64,000 bases of DNA, from the NCBI RefSeq assembly GCF_017377575.1, contig NZ_JAFREM010000029.1:1-64000 (forward strand), written 5' to 3'. Shown in pieces: positions 1 through 8,847 of the stretch (its first letter is position 1; each line of letters begins with the position of its first letter). This stretch comes from Candidatus Enterococcus moelleringii. GTDB taxonomy: Bacteria > Bacillota > Bacilli > Lactobacillales > Enterococcaceae. The notes beneath the pieces are model-generated. The model was not told the DNA's origin, made no database searches, and saw nothing but the letters and a program-made list of their open reading frames with translations. The position numbers were made by a program, and so were the translations under genes.

Positions 1-60
1 GATAGGGGTAGCATAGCACTCCTCTGTCATGACTCATTTAATTTGATAGCAATCGCTCAC

Positions 61-1431
61 CTAAACAGCCGTCATCATAGTACAGCTCAATAAAAAGATC
101 CCATCCCGATACTCCGTTTCCATCGTTCCATCATACTTTTCAACGATATCGCGAATACTGGCCAAGCCGAAACCATGGGCGGCCTGATTTTTTTTACTAG
201 TAACGATCTGGCCGTCTTTGGTTATCGGCGCCGCCGCGGCCGCATTTTCCACCCGTAGCATCAGCAGCCCTTTGTCAGCAACCGTACTCATCCGAATAAA
301 ACGCTGGTCTGCCGGTAGTTTGCCACAAGCTTCAATTGCATTATCCAACGCGTTAGCAAACAGGGCGCACAAATCGATATCTGCCACCGCCAATTCCTTG
401 GGGATATCCACTTCTATTTTTGTCTGAATTCCCTCTTCTTCCAGGCGAAGCGTTTTGCTGGTGATGACGGCATTCACAATATCATTGTCACACACCCGCA
501 GGTTTCCGGTCATAGCCGGCGAGGCTAATAACTCCCGCAAATAAGCCCGCATACCATCATTGTCCAGCACATCCATCGTATGAAGATGATTCGCCATGTC
601 ATGTCTCAGATAGCGAACCTGCAGCTGGGTTTGTTCCAAAAGACTGTAATAGCCGGCGCGAATCTGCCAAAGAGCCTGCTGCTTCTCCAGCTTTTCATGG
701 CGCACCAACACCGAGACTGCGTACAAAAGTCCTAAAGACGACAAAAAAGCAAAGGGTAAAATCGTTATTGTCGGCAAAAATGAAGCATTCGTATCCAATA
801 CCATCCCAAAGGTTTGCAGGGCCACCATCGCAAAAACCGTCACGGTGGGAAAAAGAGCCAACACGTCCACTAAGCGCCAGATTTGCGGCGAAAGTTCTGC
901 CGCTTCGGTCAGCTTTAATTTACGGAAAAAGAGCCAAATGATCGCCCATGAAATCAGCCGCAGCCAGGCTTGCACTCCCAGCCTATTCAAGGCGAAAATA
1001 CTTAATGCAGCAAAGTCCTCCTGCGGTACAGCTTCAATAGTAGAAAAGCCCATCACCTCCAGCTGGGGTAAGATGAGCCGCAGCATAACCGGGTTGCCTA
1101 CGTCGCCTAAATAATAGCCGACCAAATGAATGCCGGTATCGATTACAGCACTTAAGGAAATCGAAATAGCGAAAAAAATCAGTCCCATCGTCAGCTTGGC
1201 GGCAATCGTCCCTTCACAGCACAGGAAAAAGCCTACTAAAAAGACCGGCAGGATCAAAATAATATTCCAAGGATCGCCAATTAAAATGACCGTATTTGCC
1301 CCCAACCAGCAGCTTAGAAAAAACAGCAGCTGCCAGATCCACTTCCCCTTAACCGGAAGAAAACGTTGGGCAGTATTCATAAAAAGAAAGGACACCAACA
1401 GCCGGACAACATGAGCCAGGAGCGTCATCAT
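61..1431 (-). CDS. Sensor histidine kinase, GHKL type (AgrC/FsrC-like)
   Basis: Membrane sensor kinase that would phosphorylate the LytTR regulator encoded just upstream. About 240 N-terminal residues are hydrophobic and form roughly six membrane segments. A dimerisation region follows with LRHDMANHLHT, where His277 is the likely phosphoacceptor. The ATPase domain has an N box (ANALDNAIEAC) and a G box (GFGLASI). The 456-aa length suits the GHKL family of peptide-sensing or antimicrobial-sensing kinases. Its ATG overlaps the regulator stop codon (ATGA), so the two are translationally coupled. No AgrD-like propeptide gene is visible next to it. The neighbouring ABC transporter suggests that it senses a peptide or envelope-active compound; the ligand is inference. 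Confidence 0.88.
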   Translation of the reverse strand: MMTLLAHVVRLLVSFLFMNTAQRFLPVKGKWIWQLLFFLSCWLGANTVILIGDPWNIILILPVFLVGFFLCCEGTIAAKLTMGLIFFAISISLSAVIDTGIHLVGYYLGDVGNPVMLRLILPQLEVMGFSTIEAVPQEDFAALSIFALNRLGVQAWLRLISWAIIWLFFRKLKLTEAAELSPQIWRLVDVLALFPTVTVFAMVALQTFGMVLDTNASFLPTITILPFAFLSSLGLLYAVSVLVRHEKLEKQQALWQIRAGYYSLLEQTQLQVRYLRHDMANHLHTMDVLDNDGMRAYLRELLASPAMTGNLRVCDNDIVNAVITSKTLRLEEEGIQTKIEVDIPKELAVADIDLCALFANALDNAIEACGKLPADQRFIRMSTVADKGLLMLRVENAAAAAPITKDGQIVTSKKNQAAHGFGLASIRDIVEKYDGTMETEYRDGIFLLSCTMMTAV

Positions 1432-2150
1432 TCCCCCGCCTCCTTATTCAACAGCGTACGGGCAAATCCCTGCATCGCGGCTTGCCGATGCGTGCGGCTG
1501 ATGGGCAACGTCACTTCTCCCAGCTTTACCTGCCCGCTTTCCACTTGATCCACCGCCTGAGCCCGCACCAAGTAGCGCTTATGGATGCGAACGAAACCGT
1601 TTCCCAAATCTTGTTCAACCTCTCCCAACTTGCCGTAAAAGGTGTAGCTGCGGCGACTGGTTTCGATCGTCACCAGCCGGCGGTCGCTGTAGACATAGCG
1701 AATCTCCCGTTTAGGAATCCGATAGAGTCCCTCGGCATTACGAACCGTATAGGTATCTTGCTCCGTCAGCTGCAAAGCCACCATTGCCCGCTTCAATACT
1801 TCCCGCAGCTTGTCTTTTTCTAAAGGCTTGATTAAATAATCCAACGCGCCAACGGCATAGCCCTGGAAGACCTGCTCGGGGTGCCCCGTCAAATAAGCAA
1901 TACTCAATCCCATGTCCGTCTTGCGAATTTCTTTTCCCGTAGTGATCCCGTCCATTCCCCGCATATCGATATCAAGAAAAAGCAGGTCCAGTTCTCCTGG
2001 ATGGTTCGTCAACCATTTGACCACCCCTTCACCGGAGGAAAACTCATAGATTTTTAGCGCCATTTCCTCCCGATCTGACAAAACCGTCAGCATTAAACTC
2101 AGCGCTTCTCTGGCCTTTTGTTCATCATCACAAATACCAACCCTCAGCAT
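1428..2150 (-). CDS. Response regulator, LytTR family
   Basis: DNA-binding response regulator of 240 aa. The receiver domain (residues 1-120) has the acidic pair in ICDDE, the phosphoacceptor Asp60 in LLFLDIDM, and the conserved Lys in LIKPLEKD. The C-terminal LytTR domain (about 135-235) contains IRYVYSDRRLVTIET and FVRIHKRYLV. Start: an ATG preceded by GGAGG. It lies upstream of its kinase in one operon and is divergent from the ABC transporter operon at 2374. Three TTTTTACAT repeats lie in the shared 220-bp intergenic region and are the obvious candidate binding sites. The target assignment is inference from position. Confidence 0.9.
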   Translation of the reverse strand: MLRVGICDDEQKAREALSLMLTVLSDREEMALKIYEFSSGEGVVKWLTNHPGELDLLFLDIDMRGMDGITTGKEIRKTDMGLSIAYLTGHPEQVFQGYAVGALDYLIKPLEKDKLREVLKRAMVALQLTEQDTYTVRNAEGLYRIPKREIRYVYSDRRLVTIETSRRSYTFYGKLGEVEQDLGNGFVRIHKRYLVRAQAVDQVESGQVKLGEVTLPISRTHRQAAMQGFARTLLNKEAGE

Positions 2151-2248
2151 ACTCCCACCTCCAAAACTTGTGGTCTTTTGTTAATTTTCACACACCACCC
2201 CAACTTTTACAATAGTTCCTCTGCGCCTCTTTACTTGAAAACGACCGC

Positions 2249-2307
2249 TTTTTACATCGTGGTAATCCCCCTGCACTTTTTTACATTTGAGTGTCGAGTT
2301 TTTACAT
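2249..2307 (+). promoter_or_regulatory. Three TTTTTACAT repeats, candidate LytTR sites
   Basis: Perfect 9-bp copies lie at 2249-2257, 2278-2286 and 2299-2307. The last two start 21 bp apart, two helical turns, which is the spacing known for tandem LytTR sites such as those of AgrA. They lie between the divergent LytTR regulator gene and the ABC transporter operon. A -10-like TAAATA at 2343-2348 is present without a good -35, as expected for an activator-dependent promoter. Binding is inferred. Confidence 0.5.
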
Positions 2308-2373
2308 GGGGTGTTTGTGGCCGGTCCCCACCACTGGTACGCTAAATATAGAAGAAAGAGGAGGTTGAAGGAA

Positions 2374-3123
2374 ATGTTGGCAGTAAAAAATTTGCAGAAG
2401 TCCTATCATTTGGGCGGCCAAGCCTATCCCGTTCTGAAGGGAATTAATTTTGAGGTAAAGCAAGGAGAGTTTGTGGGAGTGATGGGGCCGTCTGGTTCAG
2501 GTAAAACCACCATGCTCAACTGCATCTCCTGCTATATCCCCTTTGACCAGGGAGAGATTACTTTAGGAGACAAAAATCTCTCTCATTTGGGAGAAGATGA
2601 ATTGGCAGCGGTGCGCAATAAGGAGCTAGGCTTTATCTTTCAGGACTTTATGCTGCTGGATGGCTTGAGTGTGAAGGAAAACATTATGCTGCCGCGGATT
2701 ATCAGTGGGCGGACCGGCTCAGACATGGAGGAAGGCGCCGAGCGGCTTTGTCAGGTGTTTGGCATCGCCAAAATACGGGATAAATACCCGGTTGAAATTT
2801 CCGGCGGCGAAAAACAGCGGACGGCCGTAGCTAGAGCTCTGATTAATAATCCCTTAGTTATCTTAGCCGATGAACCTACAGGCAATTTGGATTCCAAATC
2901 CAGCAAAGCCGTGATCGATTCCTTTTTGCAGGCGAAAAAAATGCTGGATGCCACTATTTTTATGGTTACCCACGACAGCTTTGCTGCCTCCTTTTGTGAT
3001 CGAGTCATTATCTTAAAGGACGGCGTGGTTCACAGTGTTGTCAGTAATCATGGCAATCGCTCTGATTTTCAAGATGAGCTGCTGGACGCGATTCGGGAAA
3101 TGGATGGAGGCGATGCAGCATGA
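2374..3123 (+). CDS. ABC transporter ATP-binding protein (MacB/BceA-like)
   Basis: ATPase subunit of an ABC3/FtsX-type transporter, 249 aa. Walker A is GPSGSGKTT, the signature is SGGEKQRTAVARAL, Walker B with its extension is VILADEPTGNLD, and the switch His is in VTHD. I chose the ATG at 2374, not the upstream in-frame start, because AAAGAGGAGG sits about 10 nt before it. The stop overlaps the permease start (ATGA). It belongs to the family of LolD, MacB and BceA ATPases that energise extrusion or target protection against antimicrobial peptides. The role here is inferred from the adjacent two-component system. Confidence 0.93.
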   Translation: MLAVKNLQKSYHLGGQAYPVLKGINFEVKQGEFVGVMGPSGSGKTTMLNCISCYIPFDQGEITLGDKNLSHLGEDELAAVRNKELGFIFQDFMLLDGLSVKENIMLPRIISGRTGSDMEEGAERLCQVFGIAKIRDKYPVEISGGEKQRTAVARALINNPLVILADEPTGNLDSKSSKAVIDSFLQAKKMLDATIFMVTHDSFAASFCDRVIILKDGVVHSVVSNHGNRSDFQDELLDAIREMDGGDAA

Positions 3124-5195
3124 ATACCTTCGCTCAAGCAAACGCCAAGCTGCGACGAAAGGATTACAAAAATGCCCTGCTGTTGTTTGGTTGTATTCTT
3201 TTTGCCACTGCTTTAATCTCGGCCTTTTCGATTATTATGCAAAGTGATACGGTCCAGACGACCCTGCCTAAAGGCGGTGACTCCCGCAAACAGATGATGA
3301 TGATTTTAGCGATGGCCATTGTCGGCTGCAGCATTTTTACCGTTTACGCCTCTTCCCTGTTTTTCCGCAGTAAATCGAAGCAAATTGGTGTTTTTAAAGT
3401 GCTGGGCGCTGGCAAGAAACAGCTGCGCAACAGTTTGCTTACGGAAGTTAGTTTGCTGGCAGCAACCGGCAGCGGCTTAGGCTTTTTGCTGGGCACACCG
3501 CTGGCGGCAGGCATCTGGCAGTTTTTTCGCCTGTTGGTGGATTCTCCGGAGATGAAATTTTCCCTTAATCTCAGCGGTTACGTTTGGGGCCTGGGATTTG
3601 CGTTGTTTGTGGTGACGATCCTGCTGATCAGCGCGTTGCTTTTTCTGCGCCGCCAGAATATCATGGATATCCTCTACCAGCAGCGTAAAAGCGAGACGGT
3701 GTCCGGGGTCAAATCCTGGTACGGCTGGGGCGGCATTTTAATGATGGCCAGCGGAACCTTTCTAGGACTCTACGGCTTGCCTACTTTTTTCCGAGAAGTA
3801 CTGCATCGGCAGCCACCGATTTGGCTGAACCTAATCTATCTGATCCCGCTGGCAGGTCTCTATCTATTTTTAGTCTATGTGGTCGTGCGGGACAAAAACG
3901 GAAAAAACAAGTACAAAAATATTGTTTCTCATAGCATGATGAAATTCCAAGGCCGGTCCACGGTCCGCAACATGTGTGTGATTGCCATTTTGATTGCCGG
4001 CGCTTATTTTGCCATTTTTTATATCCCTAGTATGATGACTAGAAATTCTTTGGAAGTCAAAAATCGGCCGGTGGATTTTGTTTACTATCATCGCTTGGAT
4101 CAAGCAGTACCTGATGAAGCTGCCGTCAGAAAAATGGCCGCAGAAGAAAAGGTGGAAATCACTCAATGGAATGAAATGCTGCTGACCACCCTAGCCGCCG
4201 ACAGCACGCAGGAGTATGACAATGGCGACGGTACGTTTCGTAAAGAATATATTCCCTTTTCTCATGAACAGCACTGCATATCCGCCAGTGAATTTTCAAG
4301 ACTCAGCGGCAAACCGGTTGATGTCTCAGCAGGATCGGTCAAACCGGTGCGGGGCTATGGTCAAGACAGCTCTTCCGCTGATGATGTTACTCTTTTGACG
4401 AATCCAGATACACAAACGACCCTTTCCATTTCGATAGATCGTCACCTGACTTACGCGCCATTTACCGGATACTTGGTGATGAATGATGATGATTTTGCAA
4501 CTATTACGCAAGGCCTGACCGACGAATGGCGTGAAAAAATGATCTTGTTTAACGTGGCGGATGTGGAGGCCAGCTACAATTTTGCCAAACGGCTGCGCAA
4601 CGAAATTATTGATCAAAGCGCTGAAGAACCGGTGATGGATCTCTGGTATGACCGGGTCGGCAAGCTGCGGGAGGGTGACGATTATTGGGCAGACGCCCTG
4701 CCTGTGCTGGATAACCAGCAACGGGATTCCTCACATTTTATTACTAGATGGAAATATCTGCCGTCCTTCCGCATCTTGGATCAGGTGGACTTCGTCAATA
4801 ATATGGCCGTCTTCTTGATGCTGTTTGTCTTCATCGCTATTATCTGTTTCACTGCAGTCTTGGTGATCGCCTATACCCGCTGCACCACCATTGCGCTTAC
4901 CAATCGACAAATTTATGAAGATCTCAGCCGATTGGGAGCCAACCGCGCTTACCTGATTGCGACAGTCACAAAACAGGTGCGCAAGATTATTGCTATCCCC
5001 ATCGCAGTAGGAACCGTGCTGATGTTTTTGTTTTATGCTATGATCCTGTACTTCAACTCAACTAGTTTAGATGCTACGGAATGGGCGACACTAGGGGTTG
5101 ATTTGATTGTTGTCCTAGTAATCAGCGGCCTAATGTGGCTATTTTATCGCTTAACTTTGCGAAAAACCTGTCGTTTGCTGAATTTAATCGAGTAA
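3120..5195 (+). CDS. FtsX-type ABC permease, BceB-like layout
   Basis: Permease partner of the preceding ATPase, 691 aa. An N-terminal membrane segment lies around residues 20-42, then a first FtsX block with the motif IGVFKVLGAGKKQL and several membrane helices up to about residue 310. A large, mostly hydrophilic region (about 325-555) is probably extracellular. Three C-terminal helices follow, with ITLTNRQ-like residues and YEDLSRLGANRAYL. Length, central ectodomain and single-subunit organisation match BceB-type permeases for bacitracin or lantibiotic resistance. BceAB pairs normally go with OmpR-type systems; here the neighbour is a LytTR system. The substrate is unknown. Confidence 0.82.
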   Translation: MNTFAQANAKLRRKDYKNALLLFGCILFATALISAFSIIMQSDTVQTTLPKGGDSRKQMMMILAMAIVGCSIFTVYASSLFFRSKSKQIGVFKVLGAGKKQLRNSLLTEVSLLAATGSGLGFLLGTPLAAGIWQFFRLLVDSPEMKFSLNLSGYVWGLGFALFVVTILLISALLFLRRQNIMDILYQQRKSETVSGVKSWYGWGGILMMASGTFLGLYGLPTFFREVLHRQPPIWLNLIYLIPLAGLYLFLVYVVVRDKNGKNKYKNIVSHSMMKFQGRSTVRNMCVIAILIAGAYFAIFYIPSMMTRNSLEVKNRPVDFVYYHRLDQAVPDEAAVRKMAAEEKVEITQWNEMLLTTLAADSTQEYDNGDGTFRKEYIPFSHEQHCISASEFSRLSGKPVDVSAGSVKPVRGYGQDSSSADDVTLLTNPDTQTTLSISIDRHLTYAPFTGYLVMNDDDFATITQGLTDEWREKMILFNVADVEASYNFAKRLRNEIIDQSAEEPVMDLWYDRVGKLREGDDYWADALPVLDNQQRDSSHFITRWKYLPSFRILDQVDFVNNMAVFLMLFVFIAIICFTAVLVIAYTRCTTIALTNRQIYEDLSRLGANRAYLIATVTKQVRKIIAIPIAVGTVLMFLFYAMILYFNSTSLDATEWATLGVDLIVVLVISGLMWLFYRLTLRKTCRLLNLIE

Positions 5196-5200
5196 AAGCA

Positions 5201-5249
5201 AAAAGTCCTAACAGCGGAGAAAGTTCTCTCCTCTGTTAGGACCTTTTTA
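5201..5249. terminator. Bidirectional terminator
   Basis: The inverted repeat AGTCCTAACAG / CTGTTAGGACC is flanked by A and T runs on both sides. It lies between the converging permease and ATPase genes and can serve both strands. Confidence 0.85.
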
Positions 5250-6440
5250 GTCTGACAATAGCCAATCCACAATGTAGATAATTGGAATGCCGTCGATTTG
5301 TTTCTCTTCATAAAAACGTCCGGTGATTAGGATTTTTTTATAGTTGTCGCGAATATTCAAGAGATTCTCTGTTTCGTGACGATTTTCTGGCATCTCGTAA
5401 GTTACCTTAACATACACCGTTTCATCCAGCCTGCGGGCAACAAAATCAATTTCTTTACTATCCAATCTTCCTACATCCACCTGATAGCCGCGTCGCAGCA
5501 GCTCGAGATAGACAATGTTTTCTAAACGATTGCTGTAGTTCCCGTCTTTGCGCCCAATCGCATTACGCCGGAGGCCAGAATCAACAATAAAATACTTGCC
5601 ATTGGTTCGCAGGTATTCACGTCCACGAATATCATATTGTTTCGCACGGTAAAACAAATAACTGTTTTCCAGCAGTTCCAAATAACGATTGACTGTGTGA
5701 ACCGTGGTTTGTACACCTTCGCTTTTTAATGTATTGACAATTTTAGAGGTATTAATCAACTGACCTACATTGTCTGCTAAAAAGCTGATGATTGCTTTTA
5801 AAACAGTTGCATCCTTTACACCAGCCCGCAATGCGACATCATTTAACACAATCGTATCAAATATCCCCGATAAAATCGTATCCTTAATCGCTTCATTTGC
5901 GATTGCTATACTAGGAAATCCGCCGTATTTTTCATACTCTGTATAGGTTCTATCTACGCTGCGAGAATCTGCATCGATTCCTTTGGCTGCCAAAAATTCC
6001 TTAAAGGAAAGAGGATAGATGGCAATTTCTACATAGCGCCCACTCAAAAGGGTGGCTAATTCTCCTGACAGCATATAGGCATTTGACCCGGTAACGACGA
6101 TATCACTATTAAAACTGACTCGAATACCATTGATCACTCTTTGCCAGCCATCTACTGTTTGAATTTCATCAAATAGGAAATAAACTTTTTGTTTGTCTAC
6201 TGGCAAAAGCTCCATGATCTTTTCACGCAGCTTTTCTTCGGTAGTAATCGTTTGGTACTCGAAACTTTCGAAGTTCATATAGATAATGCGATCTTCCGGA
6301 ATGCCCAGTTGGAGCAGATACTCTCGATACAACATCAACAAAACTGATTTCCCGGAACGTCTTACTCCAGTTATGACTTTGATTAAATCTGCATCCTTGA
6401 ATTGGATCAATTGGTTAAGATAAACTGGACGTTGAAACAT
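5247..6440 (-). CDS. AAA_14 / DUF4143 ATPase
   Basis: P-loop ATPase of 397 aa, of the family with an N-terminal AAA_14 domain and a C-terminal DUF4143 domain. The sequence shows Walker A ITGVRRSGKSVLL, Walker B VYFLFDEIQTVDGW, a sensor-like VVTGSNAYMLSGE, and a C-terminal nuclease-like end with LELLRRGYQVDVG and EIDFVARR. The latter has the D/E-x-K look of restriction-endonuclease-fold domains. Start supported by AAGGAGGG upstream. It is monocistronic and ends in a shared terminator. Family members are common, often mobile, and of unknown function. A duplicated promoter-operator precedes it. Confidence 0.9.
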   Translation of the reverse strand: MFQRPVYLNQLIQFKDADLIKVITGVRRSGKSVLLMLYREYLLQLGIPEDRIIYMNFESFEYQTITTEEKLREKIMELLPVDKQKVYFLFDEIQTVDGWQRVINGIRVSFNSDIVVTGSNAYMLSGELATLLSGRYVEIAIYPLSFKEFLAAKGIDADSRSVDRTYTEYEKYGGFPSIAIANEAIKDTILSGIFDTIVLNDVALRAGVKDATVLKAIISFLADNVGQLINTSKIVNTLKSEGVQTTVHTVNRYLELLENSYLFYRAKQYDIRGREYLRTNGKYFIVDSGLRRNAIGRKDGNYSNRLENIVYLELLRRGYQVDVGRLDSKEIDFVARRLDETVYVKVTYEMPENRHETENLLNIRDNYKKILITGRFYEEKQIDGIPIIYIVDWLLSD

Positions 6441-6490
6441 CGGCTTCCCTCCTTGAACTAGACTTCATATTTTAATCTATTTTACCATTA

Positions 6491-6547
6491 TTTGAAGTTT
6501 GCTTCAAATTTGTCCGATTTTATCCAATATTTGCAGTTCCCTTCAAA
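6491..6547 (-). promoter_or_regulatory. Tandem duplicated promoter-operator upstream of the ATPase gene
   Basis: Two copies of an 18-bp near-palindrome, TTTGAAGTTTGCTTCAAA (6491-6508) and TTTGCAGTTCCCTTCAAA (6530-6547), lie 39 bp apart. On the minus strand each is followed by a TAAAAT -10 at a 17-18 nt spacing from TTGAAG inside the palindrome. The repeat therefore carries a whole promoter, with the operator over the -35. The regulator that binds is not identified. Confidence 0.5.
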
Positions 6548-6683
6548 TCCGCCACCACGACTCAAGCCTTATTCCCTAGTCAAAAATAGGACTTAAGTTG
6601 GACGTGGCACAGCTAAATTTCCTCTATGATTAAAGAGTAGAAAGAAACCTGTAGATAAGAGAAAAATTGAGGAGGATTTACTA

Positions 6684-6983
6684 ATGAAACGAAACGCTTT
6701 GGATATGACGGTGCTGGTTTTAGGAATTGTGTGTATTGGCTTACTGTCCTTGAACCGCTACGTGCTGCGTCCAGTTGGCAGAGCAGAGATTCGCACAGAG
6801 ATGACGGCTTTGAAGGAAGAAATGAAGGTCACCAAACAGGAAGTCAAAGAGGATCTAAAGGACACCACCGAAGGGTTAAAAGACGAGCGCACCGCTTTGA
6901 AGGATGACCTAAAAGCCACCCGAGACGAGACGAAAGCTGAATTAAAGGAAATGTCTAACGACTTAAAGGATAGCTTCTATTAA
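6684..6983 (+). CDS. Small membrane-anchored coiled-coil protein
   Basis: 99-aa protein that I do not recognise as a named family. One N-terminal membrane segment (about residues 8-30) precedes a highly charged region from about 35 to the end. That region repeats a Leu-Lys-Glu/Asp pattern (ALKEEM, DLKDTT, GLKDER, DLKATR, ELKEMS), predicting a continuous amphipathic helix or coiled coil. AGGAGG lies 8 nt before the ATG. It is monocistronic and ends at a hairpin. Such proteins are usually envelope-stress or structural helpers; no function is assigned. Confidence 0.75.
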   Translation: MKRNALDMTVLVLGIVCIGLLSLNRYVLRPVGRAEIRTEMTALKEEMKVTKQEVKEDLKDTTEGLKDERTALKDDLKATRDETKAELKEMSNDLKDSFY

Positions 6984-6993
6984 CTCACCAATC

Positions 6994-7019
6994 AGGGAGA
7001 CGCAGGTCTTCCTTTTTTT
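6994..7019 (+). terminator. Rho-independent terminator
   Basis: GGGAGAC / GTCTTCC stem followed by seven T residues, just after the coiled-coil gene. Confidence 0.7.
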
Positions 7020-7073
7020 GCGCAAAAAGAGAACCATTTTATGGTAAAATGGGAAAAATGAGGCGGTGACTAA

Positions 7074-7829
7074 ATGAGCAACTACATCAATTTAAGTAAG
7101 GAAAACATAGCCACGGAACATGTTTGCTGCGCAATTGCCGGGATGAAGCATCAAGCCGGTGTCAACGCGAAACGAGAATGGCTAGCCAGCCGGGTGCAGG
7201 AAGGACATGTTTTTCGTAAGCTTAACGAAAACGGCAAGGTCTTTATCGAATATGCACCCTTGGAGACAGCCTGGGTGCCGGTTGTCGGGGATAATTATTT
7301 GTACATTTATTGCCAGTGGGTATCGGGTAAATTCAAAGGCCATGGACACGGCAAAGCCTTGCTGGAGTATTGTATAAACGATGCCAAAGCCCAAAAGAAA
7401 TCGGGAGTCTGTGTAGTGAGCTCCCAAAAGAAAAGTCCTTTCCTCACAGATAAAAAGTTCATGGTAAAAAACGGTTTTGAAGTGGTGGATACTTTAGAGG
7501 GCGGATACGAACTGCTGGCTCTTTCCTTTGACGGCAGCCAGCCACAGTTTGCCGAAAATGCCCGCCAGCAAAAAATCGACTCGCAAGATTTGACCATCTA
7601 TTACGGCCTGCAATGTCCTTTTATTCCAAATGGACTAAAGGAAGTGACTGCTTATTGTACTGCTAATAATATCCCGCTGAACACGATTGCCATTGACAGT
7701 CTGGAAAAAGCGAAAGCACTGCCGGGGATGTTCAACAACTGGGCGATTTATTATAAAGGCCGCTTTCAAACCATTCACATGATGAACGAAGGACAGCTGA
7801 AGAAGTTTTTAGCAAAATTGGATGACTAA
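7074..7829 (+). CDS. GNAT acetyltransferase with YoaP-like C-terminal domain
   Basis: 251-aa two-domain protein resembling Bacillus YoaP. The N-terminal GNAT domain (about 1-150) has the acetyl-CoA loop region GKFKGHGHGKALLEYCINDA. The C-terminal part (about 165-251) begins LTIYYGLQCPFIPNG, which resembles a thioredoxin/glutaredoxin-like strand with a single CPF cysteine. It ends in the conserved NNWAIYYKGRFQTIHMMN. The ATG follows GAGGCGGTGA. Monocistronic, with a strong terminator behind. Family membership is clear; the acyl acceptor is not known. Confidence 0.85.
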   Translation: MSNYINLSKENIATEHVCCAIAGMKHQAGVNAKREWLASRVQEGHVFRKLNENGKVFIEYAPLETAWVPVVGDNYLYIYCQWVSGKFKGHGHGKALLEYCINDAKAQKKSGVCVVSSQKKSPFLTDKKFMVKNGFEVVDTLEGGYELLALSFDGSQPQFAENARQQKIDSQDLTIYYGLQCPFIPNGLKEVTAYCTANNIPLNTIAIDSLEKAKALPGMFNNWAIYYKGRFQTIHMMNEGQLKKFLAKLDD

Positions 7830-7831
7830 AC

Positions 7832-7882
7832 AAAGACACCGCCCTGGCGAATCAATCCAAAAGGGCCGTGTCTTTTCATTTT
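7832..7882 (+). terminator. Rho-independent terminator
   Basis: AAAGACAC-C-GCCCT pairs with AGGGC-C-GTGTCTTT, followed by a T-rich tract. Confidence 0.85.
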
Positions 7883-7996
7883 TATTCCGATAGAAAAAAG
7901 GTTCCAAGCAATATACCGCAAACCTTCAGCGGATTCTTCGGCTGGTAAACAAACTTTTGTAACATTAAGCAGTTTCAGTCGTTTTAAGCCAACAGC

Positions 7997-8488
7997 TTAT
8001 TCGATGGGTAATCCCGTATTCATCGAAATAATCGCCGCCCGGCCCGTATTGTGACGATCTTCAACTACGATCTGTTTGAATACCGATTGATCTTTTACAG
8101 ACAAAAAAGATAATTTCGGCTTATTGCCACCAATTGAAGTACACAAATTTTCCAAGAGAAGACCTCTTTCCACCGCATAATCAATCGTCTGATGCGTCAA
8201 ACGAATCAATTCCTGCATAGTCTCAAGCATGACCTCCTTTTTCTGCCACGTCAACAATAGCTCAGCAATCGCGAAACAATCCACCTGCTCTAACAGCTTC
8301 TCACCCAAAATCGGAAATACATAGTGCTTCAATTTGTCATAGGCACGCCAATCAATCGTTTGATCAGCCGTGAGCTCAGTCACCCATTCTTGGAAAGTTG
8401 GCTCATTCTTTTTCCTATTATTATAAGAATGCCCCCGACGGTTGTCCTTTCTTATATAGCACGATCCCTCTTGTCCCATACCAAACAA
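7997..8488 (-). pseudogene. Tyrosine recombinase/integrase fragment
   Basis: 163-aa ORF that resembles the N-terminal and SAM-like core-binding part of a phage-type tyrosine integrase. It stops at MNTGLPIE, where family members read xLxTGxRIGE and carry the first catalytic Arg. The catalytic Arg-His-x-x-Arg-Tyr region is absent, and the following 165 nt before the next gene show no continuation. It is therefore most likely the remnant of a lost element. Start is uncertain: a TTG at 8488 close to GGGAG, or an ATG at 8479. A free-standing core-binding protein with a regulatory role is a less likely alternative. Confidence 0.6.
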
Positions 8489-8793
8489 CTTCTCCCTTCT
8501 TTTTTAAATAGAAACGCTTCCCCACCTGTTATCACTTCAACGCAAAGGTCCTCCCTTACAAAAATGATAACTACTATTATTATAATCATTTTTACATATA
8601 TTTAAAACTATAAAATCATATATTTTTGAAAGAAAAAGCAAAAAGATTAGATTCAAATACAGACAAACGTTTTATTAACTTTTATCTTAAGGATTTGAGC
8701 TGAAAGAGGGCCTTTCTCATAAACAAAGGTTGATTCTGCTTTAAATATCAGAGACTTGGCTGCAGGGAAAGCTATTTTGAGGGCTTTGACTAT
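8489..8793. other. Gene-free AT-rich stretch
   Basis: No convincing gene. It holds an inverted repeat AAAAATGAT / ATCATTTTT at about 8561-8594, which could be an operator for the integrase-like ORF. A minus-strand 61-codon frame (8653-8838) begins inside the terminator stem of the upstream gene and has no ribosome binding site. Confidence 0.4.
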
Positions 8794-8837
8794 GCAAAAA
8801 AACTCAAAAAGAGACAGGTCTCCTTTTGAGTTTTTCA
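8794..8837 (-). terminator. Strong terminator of the 203-aa gene
   Basis: AAAAACTCAAAA-GGAGAC / GTCTC-TTTTTGAGTTTTT forms a long stem with a T run, immediately after the stop codon at 8848. Confidence 0.9.
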
Positions 8838-8847
8838 CTATTGATAT

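Noticed and set aside
1-60. AgrD-like signal peptide gene next to the GHKL kinase
   Set aside because: No small ORF with a ribosome binding site is visible in the 60 nt available after the kinase gene or in the divergent intergenic region.
8653-8838. 61-codon minus-strand ORF
   Set aside because: It starts with GTG inside the terminator stem of the 203-aa gene and has no ribosome binding site, so translation is not credible.
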